Assembly: GCF_000380245.2 (NCBI RefSeq)
Contig: NZ_HG428741.1
Location: 1,634,727 to 1,698,726 of the forward strand
Direction of reading: 5' to 3'
Source: Bacillus massiliigorillae
GTDB taxonomy: Bacteria > Bacillota > Bacilli > Bacillales > DSM-1321
Length of the DNA stretch: 64,000 nucleotides
Part shown: piece after piece, positions 8,962 to 17,809 of the stretch
Numbering within the stretch: the stretch's first letter is position 1
Layout of the letters: each line of letters starts with the position of its first letter
Notes under the pieces: generated by a model
Database searches by the model: none
Seen by the model: the letters and a program-made list of their open reading frames with translations, nothing else
What the model was told of the DNA's origin: nothing
Translations under genes and position numbers: made by a program

Positions 8962-9547
8962 GCAAGGTGCGTAATGACGGATATTGGCAAATCCATTTAT
9001 TCGTTCTGTTTCAATCTAATAGATTTGAAGAAATGGTTATCCATAAAGCATTGTAGGGAAGAATTATTTCCTCCAACCATCGTATTGTTAGCGGGTGAAA
9101 TAGCATAATAGCATGGTTGACCTTGAACTATTTTTTATTATGCAGTTAACAGAGCAGTATTTCTGTCATACATGAACCATTAAATACGAAAAAACAATCA
9201 AATTTGTGAACTAATGCACCTAAACTTTCAGATGCATTAGCGGTATAACAAAGGACATAACATATTAGTCAAATAATGTGTTATGTCCTTTAATTTATCT
9301 CACTTTATTAAAATAGGTCTTGATAAGATTCTTTAGAAACACGTTTTTTTCCTTTTATAAGCTTTAGGATTTTATTTTAGCTGCGTTTCTAATTAAAAAG
9401 AAAAACTCATTCTAATTTATTATGTAAAATCAAAAGAAATTATAAGTTATTTGAAACTAATTATTCAGTTAATCGTAACATAAGTTAGCCTTCCATAATA
9501 AGTAATTTGATAAGTGCTTTTTAACATTTTCATGGCGAGAAATAGTG
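8962..9547. other. Intergenic stretch after the pseudogene
   Basis: About 590 bases without a recognisable gene. It contains an inverted repeat CTAATGCA (9211-9218) with TGCATTAG (9233-9240) lacking a T tract, and the terminator at 9250-9293. The rest is AT-rich and probably relic sequence. Confidence 0.5.
9250..9293. terminator. Hairpin terminator, possibly bidirectional
   Basis: AAAGGACATAACATATT (9250-9266) pairs with AATGTGTTATGTCCTTT (9275-9291) with one wobble. A hairpin with the same AAAGGACA arm occurs at 16688-16739. Confidence 0.7.
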
Positions 9548-9563
9548 AAAAGGAGGAAAGAAG

Positions 9564-10100
9564 ATGATGATAACTATGGGTGAATTTCTTGATTATTCTA
9601 AAAAGAGAATCATTCAAACTGTATTTGAGTTAGATGGTAATGAAAGTGCTAAGATACTAAGGCGTTATGCACCATTTTGTTATACGACACTTGAAGAGAA
9701 TGGTATTACAATAACTCTATGTAACTCGTTATCAATGGCAAAACAGAAAGAGTCATTAGGACATATATCTTACCAGGGTATTGAATCAGTTCAACTCTTT
9801 GTTACTAAAAAAATCGGTGTAGTTTTTTCATTACCTTCAGTTGTTCTTTATTTAAATGTAATAATAAATTTGAATAGTGGTGAACACATTCATTTTGAAT
9901 GTGATGAGCTAGAATTGATACCTAAGCTAATATCTTTGTTTGGAAAAGAAAACATTGTAGTTCATGATCCTTTCAATTTAAGTACGATTATGAATGAAAA
10001 AATGTCAATTGAACAAGTTCATGAGTATTTACGAAAAAATTTAGATGAACTTTCAAAGGGAAATGATATCCCAGTTTGGAGAATGAATTTAGTTAAATAA
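9564..10100 (+). CDS. Hypothetical protein
   Basis: A 178-residue cytosolic protein that I do not recognise. The start is well supported by AAAAGGAGG at 9548-9556. The predicted order is an N-terminal helix, alternating strands (GITITLCNSL, YQGIESVQLFVTKKIGVVF, VVLYLNVIINLNSGEHIHFEC) and a C-terminal helical tail (MSIEQVHEYLRKNLDEL). The strand pattern followed by a helix is reminiscent of PH-like or GRAM-like folds, but this is only a guess from shape. It precedes the Nudix gene by about 155 bases and could be co-transcribed with it. Confidence 0.75.
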   Translation: MMITMGEFLDYSKKRIIQTVFELDGNESAKILRRYAPFCYTTLEENGITITLCNSLSMAKQKESLGHISYQGIESVQLFVTKKIGVVFSLPSVVLYLNVIINLNSGEHIHFECDELELIPKLISLFGKENIVVHDPFNLSTIMNEKMSIEQVHEYLRKNLDELSKGNDIPVWRMNLVK

Positions 10101-10255
10101 AATCTTATGTGGAATAAGGAGTGATTAAATTGATACGATACTTCATAATAGAAGCATCGTATTTTTTGTACCTCGATTTTGTATGTTATATTGCTTACAA
10201 GTTAGATGATATAGTTCATAAAATTTACGAAGATACACAAAGAGGTGGGAGAAAA

Positions 10256-10876
10256 ATGAATGAAGAAATGATAAAAATATTTGATGAGAGTAGGACAGAA
10301 ATAGGCATTAGTAGTCGAAAAAATGTACATGAAAAAGGTCTTTGGCATGAAACGTTTCATTGTTGGTGTATTCAAAAGGTGGATGGGATTGATTGTATTT
10401 ATATTCAGATACGTAGCGATAGCAAAAATGACTATCCCAATTTACTAGATATTACTACTGCAGGTCATCTTTTAGCTAATGAAACCGTTCATGATGGAAT
10501 TAGAGAAGTAAAAGAAGAATTAGGTATAGACATTTTATTTGAAGATTTAGAATCCCTTGGAATTATTGAAGATTGTATCGTAACAAAGCAGTTAATTGAT
10601 AAGGAATTCTGTCATGTTTATCTATATCGATTTACAGACACTAAAGTATCATTCAAACTTCAAGAGGAAGAAGTTTCTGGTATAGTTAAAACGCAATTCA
10701 ACAATTTTTATGATTTTTGTGTTGGCAATTCACATGTAATGCCAGTCTCAGGTTATGTGATTAATGAATCTGGAAATCAAGTCGCTATCTCTAAGAAAGT
10801 TACAAAAAAAGATTTCGTACCGCATCAAGATACATATTTTAAAAATATTGCTCAAAGAATTAAGGAATTACTATAG
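10256..10876 (+). CDS. Nudix hydrolase (isopentenyl-diphosphate-isomerase-like subgroup)
   Basis: A 206-residue Nudix hydrolase. The Nudix box is intact: G-H-L-L-A-N-E, then T-V-H-D-G-I-R-E-V-K-E-E-L-G-I, fitting GX5EX7REUXEEXGU. The preceding DITTAGHL and the N-terminal WHETFHCW strand resemble the IDI-like Nudix subgroup (YfcD-like). The start was moved to ATG 10256 because AGGTGGGAG lies just upstream. An in-frame ATTG-based extension to 10121 adds an unrelated 45-residue hydrophobic leader and has no comparable site. The substrate is unknown; members hydrolyse nucleotide or isoprenoid diphosphates. It ends in a GC-rich terminator. Confidence 0.85.
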   Translation: MNEEMIKIFDESRTEIGISSRKNVHEKGLWHETFHCWCIQKVDGIDCIYIQIRSDSKNDYPNLLDITTAGHLLANETVHDGIREVKEELGIDILFEDLESLGIIEDCIVTKQLIDKEFCHVYLYRFTDTKVSFKLQEEEVSGIVKTQFNNFYDFCVGNSHVMPVSGYVINESGNQVAISKKVTKKDFVPHQDTYFKNIAQRIKELL

Positions 10877-10900
10877 AGTCCAATAATAGAAGGAATATGC

Positions 10901-10932
10901 GGTTCACCGGCTACATGGCCGGTGGCTTTTTC
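10901..10932 (+). terminator. Terminator after the Nudix gene
   Basis: CACCGGC (10905-10911) pairs with GCCGGTG (10918-10924) over a 6-base loop, followed by GC and T5. Confidence 0.8.
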
Positions 10933-11474
10933 ATTATGTAAAACAATTAGTTTTTCCCAAGTCAAAGACTGTACCTTCATTAAAATCAAATGACAGTTCA
11001 GACATGAATGGATTCATATGTTTTTGGATTTTGTTATGTTTGTCTGACTGATCACTCAAGGCTTTCATTGGAATGATTTCATATGGCCGGTTGACCTAGA
11101 TTGGAAGGAATTTGGGACAAACTTTATAGACAAACAAATTATTCATTTATGGATAATTTATTCATATATGCATATTTATTTTGCAGATTTTCTAATAGTT
11201 AGCCGTTAAAAACGTCTTTATTTACTTGGCATATCTTTTGCATATAGATAGAGTATTAAGAAAAATAATTCAAAATAGGAGTTTGGCAAGGGGAGTGTTG
11301 AAATGGTTATTTGATAAAAGAATTCAGTCTCGTGAGATATAAATTATCGAAAAATCCTTCTTGTAAACGGGAGGTATGTATTAAAACGCAATCATACATT
11401 ATTGCACTTGGCCTAGTATTTCGCGGTACACCAAATAAGGCGATGTCGTTCCCTCTTTCGATTTAATTTTTTTT
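10933..11474. other. Intergenic stretch with sigma-54-type promoter and apparent gene debris
   Basis: About 540 bases with no intact gene. It holds the sigma-54-like element at 11226-11243. At about 11290 there is a good ribosome binding site (AAGGGGAGTG) followed by an ATG at 11303 whose frame stops after three codons. A second GGGAGG lies near 11370, with a short open stretch after it. This looks like the remains of a gene that once followed the promoter. Confidence 0.45.
11226..11243 (+). promoter_or_regulatory. Candidate sigma-54 (SigL) -24/-12 promoter
   Basis: TTGGCATATCTTTTGCAT matches the sigma-54 consensus, with GG and GC elements exactly 12 bases apart. In Bacillus, SigL promoters serve amino-acid and nitrogen catabolic operons with an enhancer-binding activator. 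No activator gene is nearby and the first downstream intact gene begins about 300 bases later. Confidence 0.5.
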
Positions 11475-11500
11475 ATCCAATATTGTATACAATGTTGGAT
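11475..11500. promoter_or_regulatory. GntR-type operator palindrome
   Basis: A 26-base near-perfect palindrome with core ATTGTATACAAT and outer arms ATCCAA/TTGGAT. All positions pair except one mirrored pair. FCD-type GntR regulators bind TTGTATACAA-like sites. It sits 40 bases before the start of the GntR gene, which suggests autoregulation. Confidence 0.7.
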
Positions 11501-11539
11501 TCGATTTTGCACACTCTGCTTAAAGGGAGGAATAAGGTG

Positions 11540-12199
11540 ATGAATAGTAAAGAATTTGAAATATATAAAAAGTTAAAGCAAGCAATAATTCAGCAAAAAC
11601 TTCGTCCTAATATTCAATTGGTGGAGAAAGATATAGCTGAATCATTTGGGGTTAGTAGAACTCCTGTTAGAAACGTTCTTCGCAGATTAGCCTATGAACG
11701 ATTAGTCAAAATTATAGAAAATAAAGGTGCTTTCGTATCGGGATCTTCGATGGAAGAAGCGAAAGAAGTATTTGAAATGCGAAGAATCATTGAAGCAAAA
11801 GCTGTTCGAAAGGCATGCCAATTTCATAACAAGGATCAAATTGTAGAGCTAAGAAAAATGATTGATGAAGAAAATAAGATGCATAAGAATGTGGATTCTT
11901 ATGAACTTGTACAAATACTTGGAGATTTTCACCTGAAAATTGCAGAGATTTCGGGTAATTCTTATTTCTATCAGTATCTTGAGGACTTAATTTCCTTAAC
12001 AAACGTAATCGTAGGAATCTATGGTGGTGATCAAAAAACTTGTTCCCATCATCTTCACATATTTAACGCTATTGAAAAAAGAGATGAAGAGCTGGCAGAA
12101 AAACTAGTTTTGGATCATTTAAATGAAATTGAAAGTAGTTTGAACTTTAGTGAAGAGCAACGAATATTACCACTTTCAGAAATATTTCAAAGTAAGTAA
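11540..12199 (+). CDS. GntR family transcriptional regulator, FCD (FadR) subgroup
   Basis: A 219-residue regulator with an N-terminal winged helix (about 5-70; IYKKLKQAIIQQKLRP, LVEKDIAESFGVSRTPVRNVLRRL) and an all-helical FCD ligand domain. The FCD domain contains EMRRIIEAKAVRKA and the metal or ligand-binding histidines in GDFHLKIAEISGN and HLHIFNAIEKRD. The ATG at 11540 has AAAGGGAGG 9 bases upstream. An in-frame TTG at 11483 lies inside the operator and is unlikely. FCD regulators usually sense the acid or amino acid degraded by neighbouring enzymes. Here those are the antiporter and amidohydrolase downstream. Confidence 0.9.
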   Translation: MNSKEFEIYKKLKQAIIQQKLRPNIQLVEKDIAESFGVSRTPVRNVLRRLAYERLVKIIENKGAFVSGSSMEEAKEVFEMRRIIEAKAVRKACQFHNKDQIVELRKMIDEENKMHKNVDSYELVQILGDFHLKIAEISGNSYFYQYLEDLISLTNVIVGIYGGDQKTCSHHLHIFNAIEKRDEELAEKLVLDHLNEIESSLNFSEEQRILPLSEIFQSK

Positions 12200-12483
12200 A
12201 ACATAATAAACACTCAGCAATACTAATGATAGTCGGGAGCACTTCAAGCTGGAAAAATAGTTGTTATTTAAAGGGGGTGATTCAAGAGTCTTTTCCATTA
12301 CAAAATAAAGAAAGGCTGTTTAAACAGAGAAATTTAGTGTGAAAGGAATTTAATGAAATACATCTAGAGTAGTAGAGATGATCATACATAGTTTACTCTT
12401 CATTCAAAGATAAAAACCTTCCGTGAATAAACAGAATTTTCAGTTTTAAATAATTTTATAATCTCTTAAAGGGAGGAATTTAA

Positions 12484-13884
12484 TTGGAGAGCTTTGGGTG
12501 GTGGAGTTTAATTCCTACGCTTTGCGTATTGATTATTGCTTTTTCAACGAGAAGAACACTTGAATCTTTGTTGGCTGGAGCAGTGATTGGATTCATTATT
12601 TTGGAGAAACAAAACTTCTTTCCGGCAATGGTCGATTCCCTTTTAGCTACAATGGGAGATCCAACAGTCGGTTGGATTACACTTATCATTGTGTTTTTCG
12701 GAGGTTTTATTGCCCTTCTTGTAAAGTCTGGAGGTGCACTGGCATTTGGAAATTATGTTGCAGCAAGAATTAAATCTAAAAAAGGAGCATTGCTTGCAAC
12801 ATGGATCATGGGGCTTATTATCTTTATCGATGATTACTTAAATGCATTAGTATTGGGGACCGCAATGCAAAGGGTAACCGATAAGTATCGTATCTCAAGA
12901 GAATATTTAGCTTATATTATTCATTCAACTGCCGCACCCGTTTGTGTCATTGTTCCAATATCAACATGGGCAGTATTTGTATCTGGTATATTTGAAAAAA
13001 ATGGGGTCGTTGCAGAAGGATTGGGAGGGGCGGCCTATATACAAACCATTCCTTTAATTTTATATGGATGGGTTGCGATTTTAGTTGTTGTATTATCTAT
13101 TTTTGGAATTATACCTAAATTAGGTCAAATGAAAAAAGCGGAATTAAGAGCTGAAACAACAGGGATATGTATCCCAGAGAGTAAAAAAAATATGCATGAT
13201 GAAGTAGCAGCAACTAGTGAGGATACTTTCAATGGTGATTCGGCTGGTATTTCGAAAAATATTGAAAAGCCTAGAATGATAAACTTTATTATTCCAATAG
13301 CGGTATTAATTTTTTATACATGGTTTTCAGGAATTGATTTATTACAAGGTATTATCGTTGCAGTCCTTGTGACAATAGCCATGTTATTTGTACAACGTTT
13401 GATGGGTCTGCGTGAGTTATTTGATACCTTTATTGAAGGAACTAAACCGATGATTTATATTGTCATGATGTTTGTTGCCTCATTTATGTTAGTAGAGGCG
13501 AATGACCAGTTGGGGGTAACGACATTTGTTATCGAACAGGTAAAGCCTCTGATGAACGCAGAATTCTTACCTGTAGTAGCATTTATTTCATTGTCTTTAG
13601 TAGCTTTTGCAACAGGGGCAATTTGGGGAATTTATGCCATTACACTTCCAATTATCATTCCTCTTGCCCAAGCAGTTGGTGCAGATCTTTGGCTATCAGT
13701 TGGAGCTGTTATTTCAGCAGGTGCTTTTGGAAGTCATCTTTGTCCATATGGGGATTCTACTCTAATATGTGCTACGGCTTCAGGAATCGAGCCAATGACA
13801 CATACATTAACTCAAATGCCTTATGTAATACTTAGTGGACTTATAACAGCAGTATTCTATGTAGTTTTAGGATTTGTTATGTAA
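12484..13884 (+). CDS. NhaC family Na+/H+ antiporter-like transporter
   Basis: A 466-residue polytopic membrane protein with about 11-12 hydrophobic segments. The family hallmarks are IDDYLNALVLGTAM in the first half and GAFGSHLCPYGDSTLICATASG near the end, as in Na+/H+ antiporter NhaC (PF03553) proteins. The start is TTG at 12484, with AAAGGGAGGAA at 12470-12479; no ATG fits. A hydrophilic loop of about 45 residues lies near residues 215-260. NhaC relatives exchange sodium or organic ions such as malate/lactate for protons. The placement between a GntR regulator and an amidohydrolase suggests uptake of the amidohydrolase substrate rather than salt tolerance, which is an inference. Confidence 0.85.
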   Translation: MESFGWWSLIPTLCVLIIAFSTRRTLESLLAGAVIGFIILEKQNFFPAMVDSLLATMGDPTVGWITLIIVFFGGFIALLVKSGGALAFGNYVAARIKSKKGALLATWIMGLIIFIDDYLNALVLGTAMQRVTDKYRISREYLAYIIHSTAAPVCVIVPISTWAVFVSGIFEKNGVVAEGLGGAAYIQTIPLILYGWVAILVVVLSIFGIIPKLGQMKKAELRAETTGICIPESKKNMHDEVAATSEDTFNGDSAGISKNIEKPRMINFIIPIAVLIFYTWFSGIDLLQGIIVAVLVTIAMLFVQRLMGLRELFDTFIEGTKPMIYIVMMFVASFMLVEANDQLGVTTFVIEQVKPLMNAEFLPVVAFISLSLVAFATGAIWGIYAITLPIIIPLAQAVGADLWLSVGAVISAGAFGSHLCPYGDSTLICATASGIEPMTHTLTQMPYVILSGLITAVFYVVLGFVM

Positions 13885-13926
13885 TCAAATATAAATATTA
13901 ATATTAAGTAAAGGATGTATGAATTT

Positions 13927-15183
13927 ATGACTACTTCATATTGGCTAAAAAATGTTTTGCTAGAGAGCGGATATCATTATCAAAATGGTTTGATAGAAGA
14001 AACAATCACAGAAGTATCTCATATCCGAATTGAGGATGGGATGATAATGGAAATTATTCCTGCATTTGAACCAATAAAAGATGATCTACCACAAAAGGAT
14101 GCTAATAGGTTACTAATGCTTCCATCTTTTCAAGATATGCATATGCATTTAGATAAAACACATTATGGAGGTCCGTGGAAAGCACCCAAGCCATTTACTA
14201 GTATTTTTGGACGTCTAGAAGAAGAAAAGGAGTTGTTACCTCGCCTATTGCCAGTAGCGGAAGAGAGAGCTGAAAAAATAATAGACCTTCATTTGCAAAA
14301 TGGATCAACCCATATTCGTGCCCAGGTAAATGTAGATCCGATAATAGAACTCAAAAATCTTGAGGCTGTTACACGTGCCTTACATTCATATGACGACAAA
14401 CTGTCATATGAGCTTGTCGCATTTCCTCAGCATGGCCTCTTACGTAGTAATTCTGTTAGATTAGTACGAGAAGCGCTTAAAAGGGGAGCTACTCATGTTG
14501 GAGGCGTTGATCCTGCAACTGTAGATGAAGACATTGAGAAATCTCTATATACAATGTTTGATTTAGCAGTAGAGGCTGATGCAGGTATTGATTTACATTT
14601 GCATGACAAAGGTCATTTAGGAATCTATACAATGAAGCGTTTGGCCGCTTATACAGAAGAGGCAGGTTGGCAGGGGAGAGTAGCTATTGGACATGGCTTT
14701 GGCTTAGGAGAAGTTAGTTTAGAAGAAGCAGGAGAAATGGCTGAAATATTAGCTAAAGCTGGAATTGACCTTGCCTCTACTGTACCTTTTGAAGCTGGAT
14801 TTTCAACTCCACCAATACCGTTACTTCATCAAAAAGGAGTAAAGGTTTCACTGGCAAATGATAGCATCATTGATCATTGGGAAGCTTTTGGAACAGGTGA
14901 CATGCTTTATAAGGCAAGTATTATGGCAGAGCGTTTTTCTTGGATTGATGAGCAATCATTAGGAAAAGCACTTTCATTTGTTACTGGAGGAATCATACCA
15001 CTGAATTCAAATGGAGAACGGGTTTGGCCAAAAGTGGGTGATAGAGCGAATGCTGTATTTGTTGAAGCAAGTTGTTCAGCTGAGGCAGTTGGAAGAAGAG
15101 CGAAGCGTAAAGCAACAATGTTTAAAGGAAACATTGTTGCAGGAAATTTAGCTGGTAAAGATATTGAAAAAACAGTGCAGTAG
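13927..15183 (+). CDS. Amidohydrolase, cytosine-deaminase-like
   Basis: A 418-residue metal-dependent hydrolase of the cytosine deaminase/N-isopropylammelide-hydrolase subgroup of the amidohydrolase superfamily. Seen: the metal-binding DMHMHLDKTH motif early in the barrel, LHLHDKGH in the middle, AIGHGF for the next histidine, and SLANDSIIDHWEAFG for the last metal aspartate, with a small beta-sandwich formed by both termini. ATG 13927 is preferred over 13915 because AAAGGA (13910-13915) overlaps the earlier one. The gene starts 42 bases after the antiporter, so the two are probably co-transcribed. It likely deaminates or deamidates an imported nitrogen compound. The exact substrate cannot be read from sequence. 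Confidence 0.87.
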   Translation: MTTSYWLKNVLLESGYHYQNGLIEETITEVSHIRIEDGMIMEIIPAFEPIKDDLPQKDANRLLMLPSFQDMHMHLDKTHYGGPWKAPKPFTSIFGRLEEEKELLPRLLPVAEERAEKIIDLHLQNGSTHIRAQVNVDPIIELKNLEAVTRALHSYDDKLSYELVAFPQHGLLRSNSVRLVREALKRGATHVGGVDPATVDEDIEKSLYTMFDLAVEADAGIDLHLHDKGHLGIYTMKRLAAYTEEAGWQGRVAIGHGFGLGEVSLEEAGEMAEILAKAGIDLASTVPFEAGFSTPPIPLLHQKGVKVSLANDSIIDHWEAFGTGDMLYKASIMAERFSWIDEQSLGKALSFVTGGIIPLNSNGERVWPKVGDRANAVFVEASCSAEAVGRRAKRKATMFKGNIVAGNLAGKDIEKTVQ

Positions 15184-15537
15184 CGTCTGGATAACAGTAT
15201 AAAAAGAGAGGTGTGTTTATAGTTAAATGGAAGCTATCCTCTTTAATAGACTTCTCGATAAACATTGGACTAAATGTTTAGAACTTATGTAGGATAGGAG
15301 CTGGCTTCAATCCGTTTTTCAAAATCCGTCAGAGGATTGACCTAAAATGAAAACTTCCAATTATGGCCGAGAACAAATCGTGAATACGTAAACTGCGCAT
15401 TTGATCAATAGAATCTTCACAACTTCCTCATTTATAGGAATTCTAACAACTAGATTATCATTGATGATCACATGGTTAAATGGGTGATTCATTTGGATGG
15501 TCGTAATTACAGACCTCATTACGGAGAATACTTGTAG
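15184..15537. other. Intergenic stretch between amidohydrolase and EamA genes
   Basis: About 350 bases. No terminator with a T tract follows the amidohydrolase. A 43-codon minus-strand open stretch (about 15361-15492) has plausible composition but no ribosome binding site, and I cannot assign it. Nothing else was recognised. Confidence 0.4.
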
Positions 15538-15552
15538 AGTGAGGAAAAAGAA

Positions 15553-16539
15553 ATGGGGCAATCTGTAAAATATTTTTCATATGGCCATAAGAAGCCGCAG
15601 ATCTTAGTAAAGACATATGCACTGCTATTATTTTGTGTAATATGTTGGGGCAGTAACTTTATATTCGGCACGATCTTGGTTGATGTCTTTGATCCGATTG
15701 CCATCGCTTGTTTACGCCTTATTTTTATTAATATATTTTTGTGGGGTGTAGGTTGGAGATTTGTTAGAAGGAATCGGATCCCATTACGTATCCTCTTTAT
15801 GCTTGCTGGGGCAGGATTTATAGGGGTCACAGTAAATCAATGGACCTTTTATGCAAGCTTGCAACATTCTAATCCAGTGAATGCTGCTATTATTTTAGCG
15901 CTTGCACCAATGATGACATCTCTGATCACTTTTTTCTATTTGAAAGAAAGACGAAAGGCTGTTTATTGGATTGGAGTAGTTGTTGGATTTATCGGAGTAT
16001 CGTTTGTTGTAACAAATGGAAATGGATTAGTTGTGTCCGTGGGAAAAGGAGAACTGCTTATTACGTTGACAATGCTCTCCTTCTCTGTTTTTCTTGTCAT
16101 CGTTCAGCAGCTCTCGAAAAAGCTAGAGCCAATTATTATTACCTTATATACCAACATGTTTGGTTTACTCTTATTTATCCCTTTTATTCGTGTTGATTTG
16201 ATTGAGCAATCCATGCATATAGATATTAAATATTGGATGCTGCTCGTCGTTACAGCTATCTTGATGCATGGTATCTGCACGATACTTTGGAATGCATCGG
16301 TTCAAAAAGTAGGTGCCACAAATGCTTCGATGCTGCTCAATTTGGAACCCTTTATAGTAATGGTTGTTGGATACATCGTGCTTCAAGAAAAGGTTCAATT
16401 GATCCAGTTAGTGGGGGTTTTCCTCATTATTTCAGGTGTCATTATGGGAACACGTGGGAGTGAGGTGAAAGATTCCAGTATAATGGAAGGGAATTGTGAA
16501 GTGGGGAAAAATAGTAAGTTAACTAGGACAAATATATGA
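15553..16539 (+). CDS. EamA (DMT superfamily) transporter
   Basis: A 328-residue drug/metabolite transporter with ten predicted membrane helices arranged as two EamA repeats (about 22-155 and 165-300). Seen: CVICWGSNFIFG in helix 1, ALAPMMTSLITFFYLKER at the end of the first repeat, and its counterpart LLNLEPFIVMVVGYIVLQEKV in the second. GAGTGAGGAAA lies just before the ATG. The hydrophilic tail of about 25 residues is cytoplasmic. EamA proteins export amino acids or metabolites; the substrate is not predictable. The gene is one of three unrelated-looking EamA genes in the window. Confidence 0.88.
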   Translation: MGQSVKYFSYGHKKPQILVKTYALLLFCVICWGSNFIFGTILVDVFDPIAIACLRLIFINIFLWGVGWRFVRRNRIPLRILFMLAGAGFIGVTVNQWTFYASLQHSNPVNAAIILALAPMMTSLITFFYLKERRKAVYWIGVVVGFIGVSFVVTNGNGLVVSVGKGELLITLTMLSFSVFLVIVQQLSKKLEPIIITLYTNMFGLLLFIPFIRVDLIEQSMHIDIKYWMLLVVTAILMHGICTILWNASVQKVGATNASMLLNLEPFIVMVVGYIVLQEKVQLIQLVGVFLIISGVIMGTRGSEVKDSSIMEGNCEVGKNSKLTRTNI

Positions 16540-16687
16540 AGAAAACAATATGGGCCCCTACCGTCAAAACGCAGATATTATACGCTAAGGAACTTTTCAG
16601 AATTTGTTTTTCACAATTAATCATTGACCTTTTATAAAAAAAGTGGATATACGTTCGTATATTCTATCAAGACTTAAGTTAATAAAT

Positions 16688-16739
16688 GAAAGGACAATAC
16701 AGTTTATTATGAATACTGAGTTATGTCCTTTCTTTTTTT
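16688..16739 (+). terminator. Terminator after the EamA gene
   Basis: GAAAGGACA (16688-16696) pairs with TGTCCTTTC (16724-16732), with extra pairing inside and T7 after. The outer arm matches the hairpin at 9250-9293. Confidence 0.75.
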
Positions 16740-16750
16740 GAGTAAAGTAA

Positions 16751-16963
16751 CTATGGTTTAGTATGAATATTCTTATATTTAGTTTGATTAACTTGCTTCT
16801 CAAGCACGTATTCTCCTAATTGATTTAAAAGAAAGTTTTTTTCTTCATCTTCCGTTCTTACACTTTTTACATTATTTTCTTCTTCAGCTATAATACGAAC
16901 AGTTGCATTAGTGAAACAAAGAAGACAGGTTAGAACTGTCTCTCTTTTATGAAGCTGAAGCTG
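16751..16963 (-). pseudogene. Possible coding remnant on the minus strand
   Basis: An open stretch of about 70 codons on the minus strand, ending at TAG 16751-16753, has normal-looking protein composition (ATVRIIAEEENNVKSV, then FLLNQLGEYVLEKQ). It has no start codon or ribosome binding site. It may be the 3' end of a lost gene. I do not recognise the family. Confidence 0.3.
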
Positions 16964-17051
16964 TTAGCAATAATGTTTACGAACGAACAAAGCCAAAACA
17001 TAAAATAACATATTATTCATTAAAATATGTCTATTATGAGAGGGGGATAGA

Positions 17052-17092
17052 TTTAGTAAGAGTTTTATCTTATCATACACACTCTTACTAAA
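17052..17092 (+). promoter_or_regulatory. Perfect 12-bp inverted repeat just before the SRPBCC start
   Basis: TTTAGTAAGAGT (17052-17063) and ACTCTTACTAAA (17081-17092) are exact reverse complements with a 17-base spacer. The right arm ends 8 bases before the ATG. It could be an operator or an mRNA hairpin covering the translation start. The purine-rich GAGAGGGGGA lies upstream of the left arm. Confidence 0.6.
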
Positions 17093-17100
17093 GATAAAAT

Positions 17101-17586
17101 ATGTTAGCAGCAATAGAACAAATTGAAGATGGATACATTGCTCAATTTCAACGACCATTCAAGCATTCAGCAAATCATGTTTGGGCAGCATTAACGGAAA
17201 ATAATCAGTTAGCCATTTGGATGTCAAATCTTCAAGTTGTAGATTTGAGGAAGAATGGGAATATCAAATTTAATATGAATGACGGTACAGGGAAGTCTTT
17301 GAATATGAAGATTACAGATTTTGAAGATAACTCTATAGTAGAATTTGAGTGGGGTAATGGTAAAGTTCGTTTTGAAGTAGTCGCTACAGAAGAGGGCTGC
17401 ATTTTACTAATGCATGAGTTCCTTCCGATTATTAACGATCATACACCGAAAGATTTAGCGGGTTGGCATGTGTGTTTACAGATATTAAGTGAGCTTTTAG
17501 ATGGCAAAGTTATAGACTTTCCAAAGGATGAATGGGAATTTTGGTATGAGAAATATATTGAACTAACTAAAAATATGAACGAGTAA
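17101..17586 (+). CDS. SRPBCC domain (AHSA1-like) protein
   Basis: A 161-residue helix-grip protein of the AHSA1/CalC-like SRPBCC group. Seen: FQRPFKHSANHVWAALTENNQLAIWMS at the start (the FDAPPERVWRALTDPE-type block), FNMNDG, EFEWGNGKVRFEV and HEFLP strands, then GWHVCLQILSELLDG, the typical C-terminal helix. An in-frame stop lies 6 bases upstream, so ATG 17101 is the earliest start. No normal ribosome binding site is present there; instead a 12-bp inverted repeat ends 8 bases before the ATG. No neighbour hints at the ligand. Confidence 0.83.
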   Translation: MLAAIEQIEDGYIAQFQRPFKHSANHVWAALTENNQLAIWMSNLQVVDLRKNGNIKFNMNDGTGKSLNMKITDFEDNSIVEFEWGNGKVRFEVVATEEGCILLMHEFLPIINDHTPKDLAGWHVCLQILSELLDGKVIDFPKDEWEFWYEKYIELTKNMNE

Positions 17587-17780
17587 GTTTACATAGGGGA
17601 GAAGGTCAGAATACTTAAGTAATGAATTAATATAAAAGCCTATATGTCTAGAAGCTGTTGGTAATACTATCATATTTTTAATGTCTGATAAATCAAAAAA
17701 TATACGGCTGCTACTTTTGATATGAATAATGGCAGTTATTTAAGATGAGGGATAAATTAGGTGAATAAATTTTTACCTGA

Positions 17781-17807
17781 TGATTGGTGGGAGTGCCCCA
17801 CCAATCA
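17781..17807. terminator. Hairpin between converging genes
   Basis: TGATTGGTGGG (17781-17791) pairs perfectly with CCCACCAATCA (17797-17807). It lies directly after the stop of the minus-strand gene at 17810 and between convergent genes. Neither strand has a good T tract, so its strength as a terminator is uncertain. Confidence 0.6.
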
Positions 17808-17809
17808 AA

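Larger units (their letters stand above)
16540..17050. other. Intergenic stretch with terminator and coding remnant
   Basis: About 510 bases between the EamA gene and the inverted repeat before the SRPBCC gene. It holds the terminator at 16688-16739, the minus-strand remnant at 16751-16963, and a short AGACAG/CTGTCT hairpin near 16923-16942. Confidence 0.5.

Noticed and set aside
12271..12343. AAAGGGGGTG followed by a 22-codon frame upstream of the antiporter
   Set aside because: The GTG overlaps its own ribosome binding site and the peptide is unrecognised, so it was not called as a gene.
15361..15492. Minus-strand open stretch of 43 codons with protein-like composition
   Set aside because: No ribosome binding site, no recognised family and too short to support; mentioned only as part of the intergenic region.
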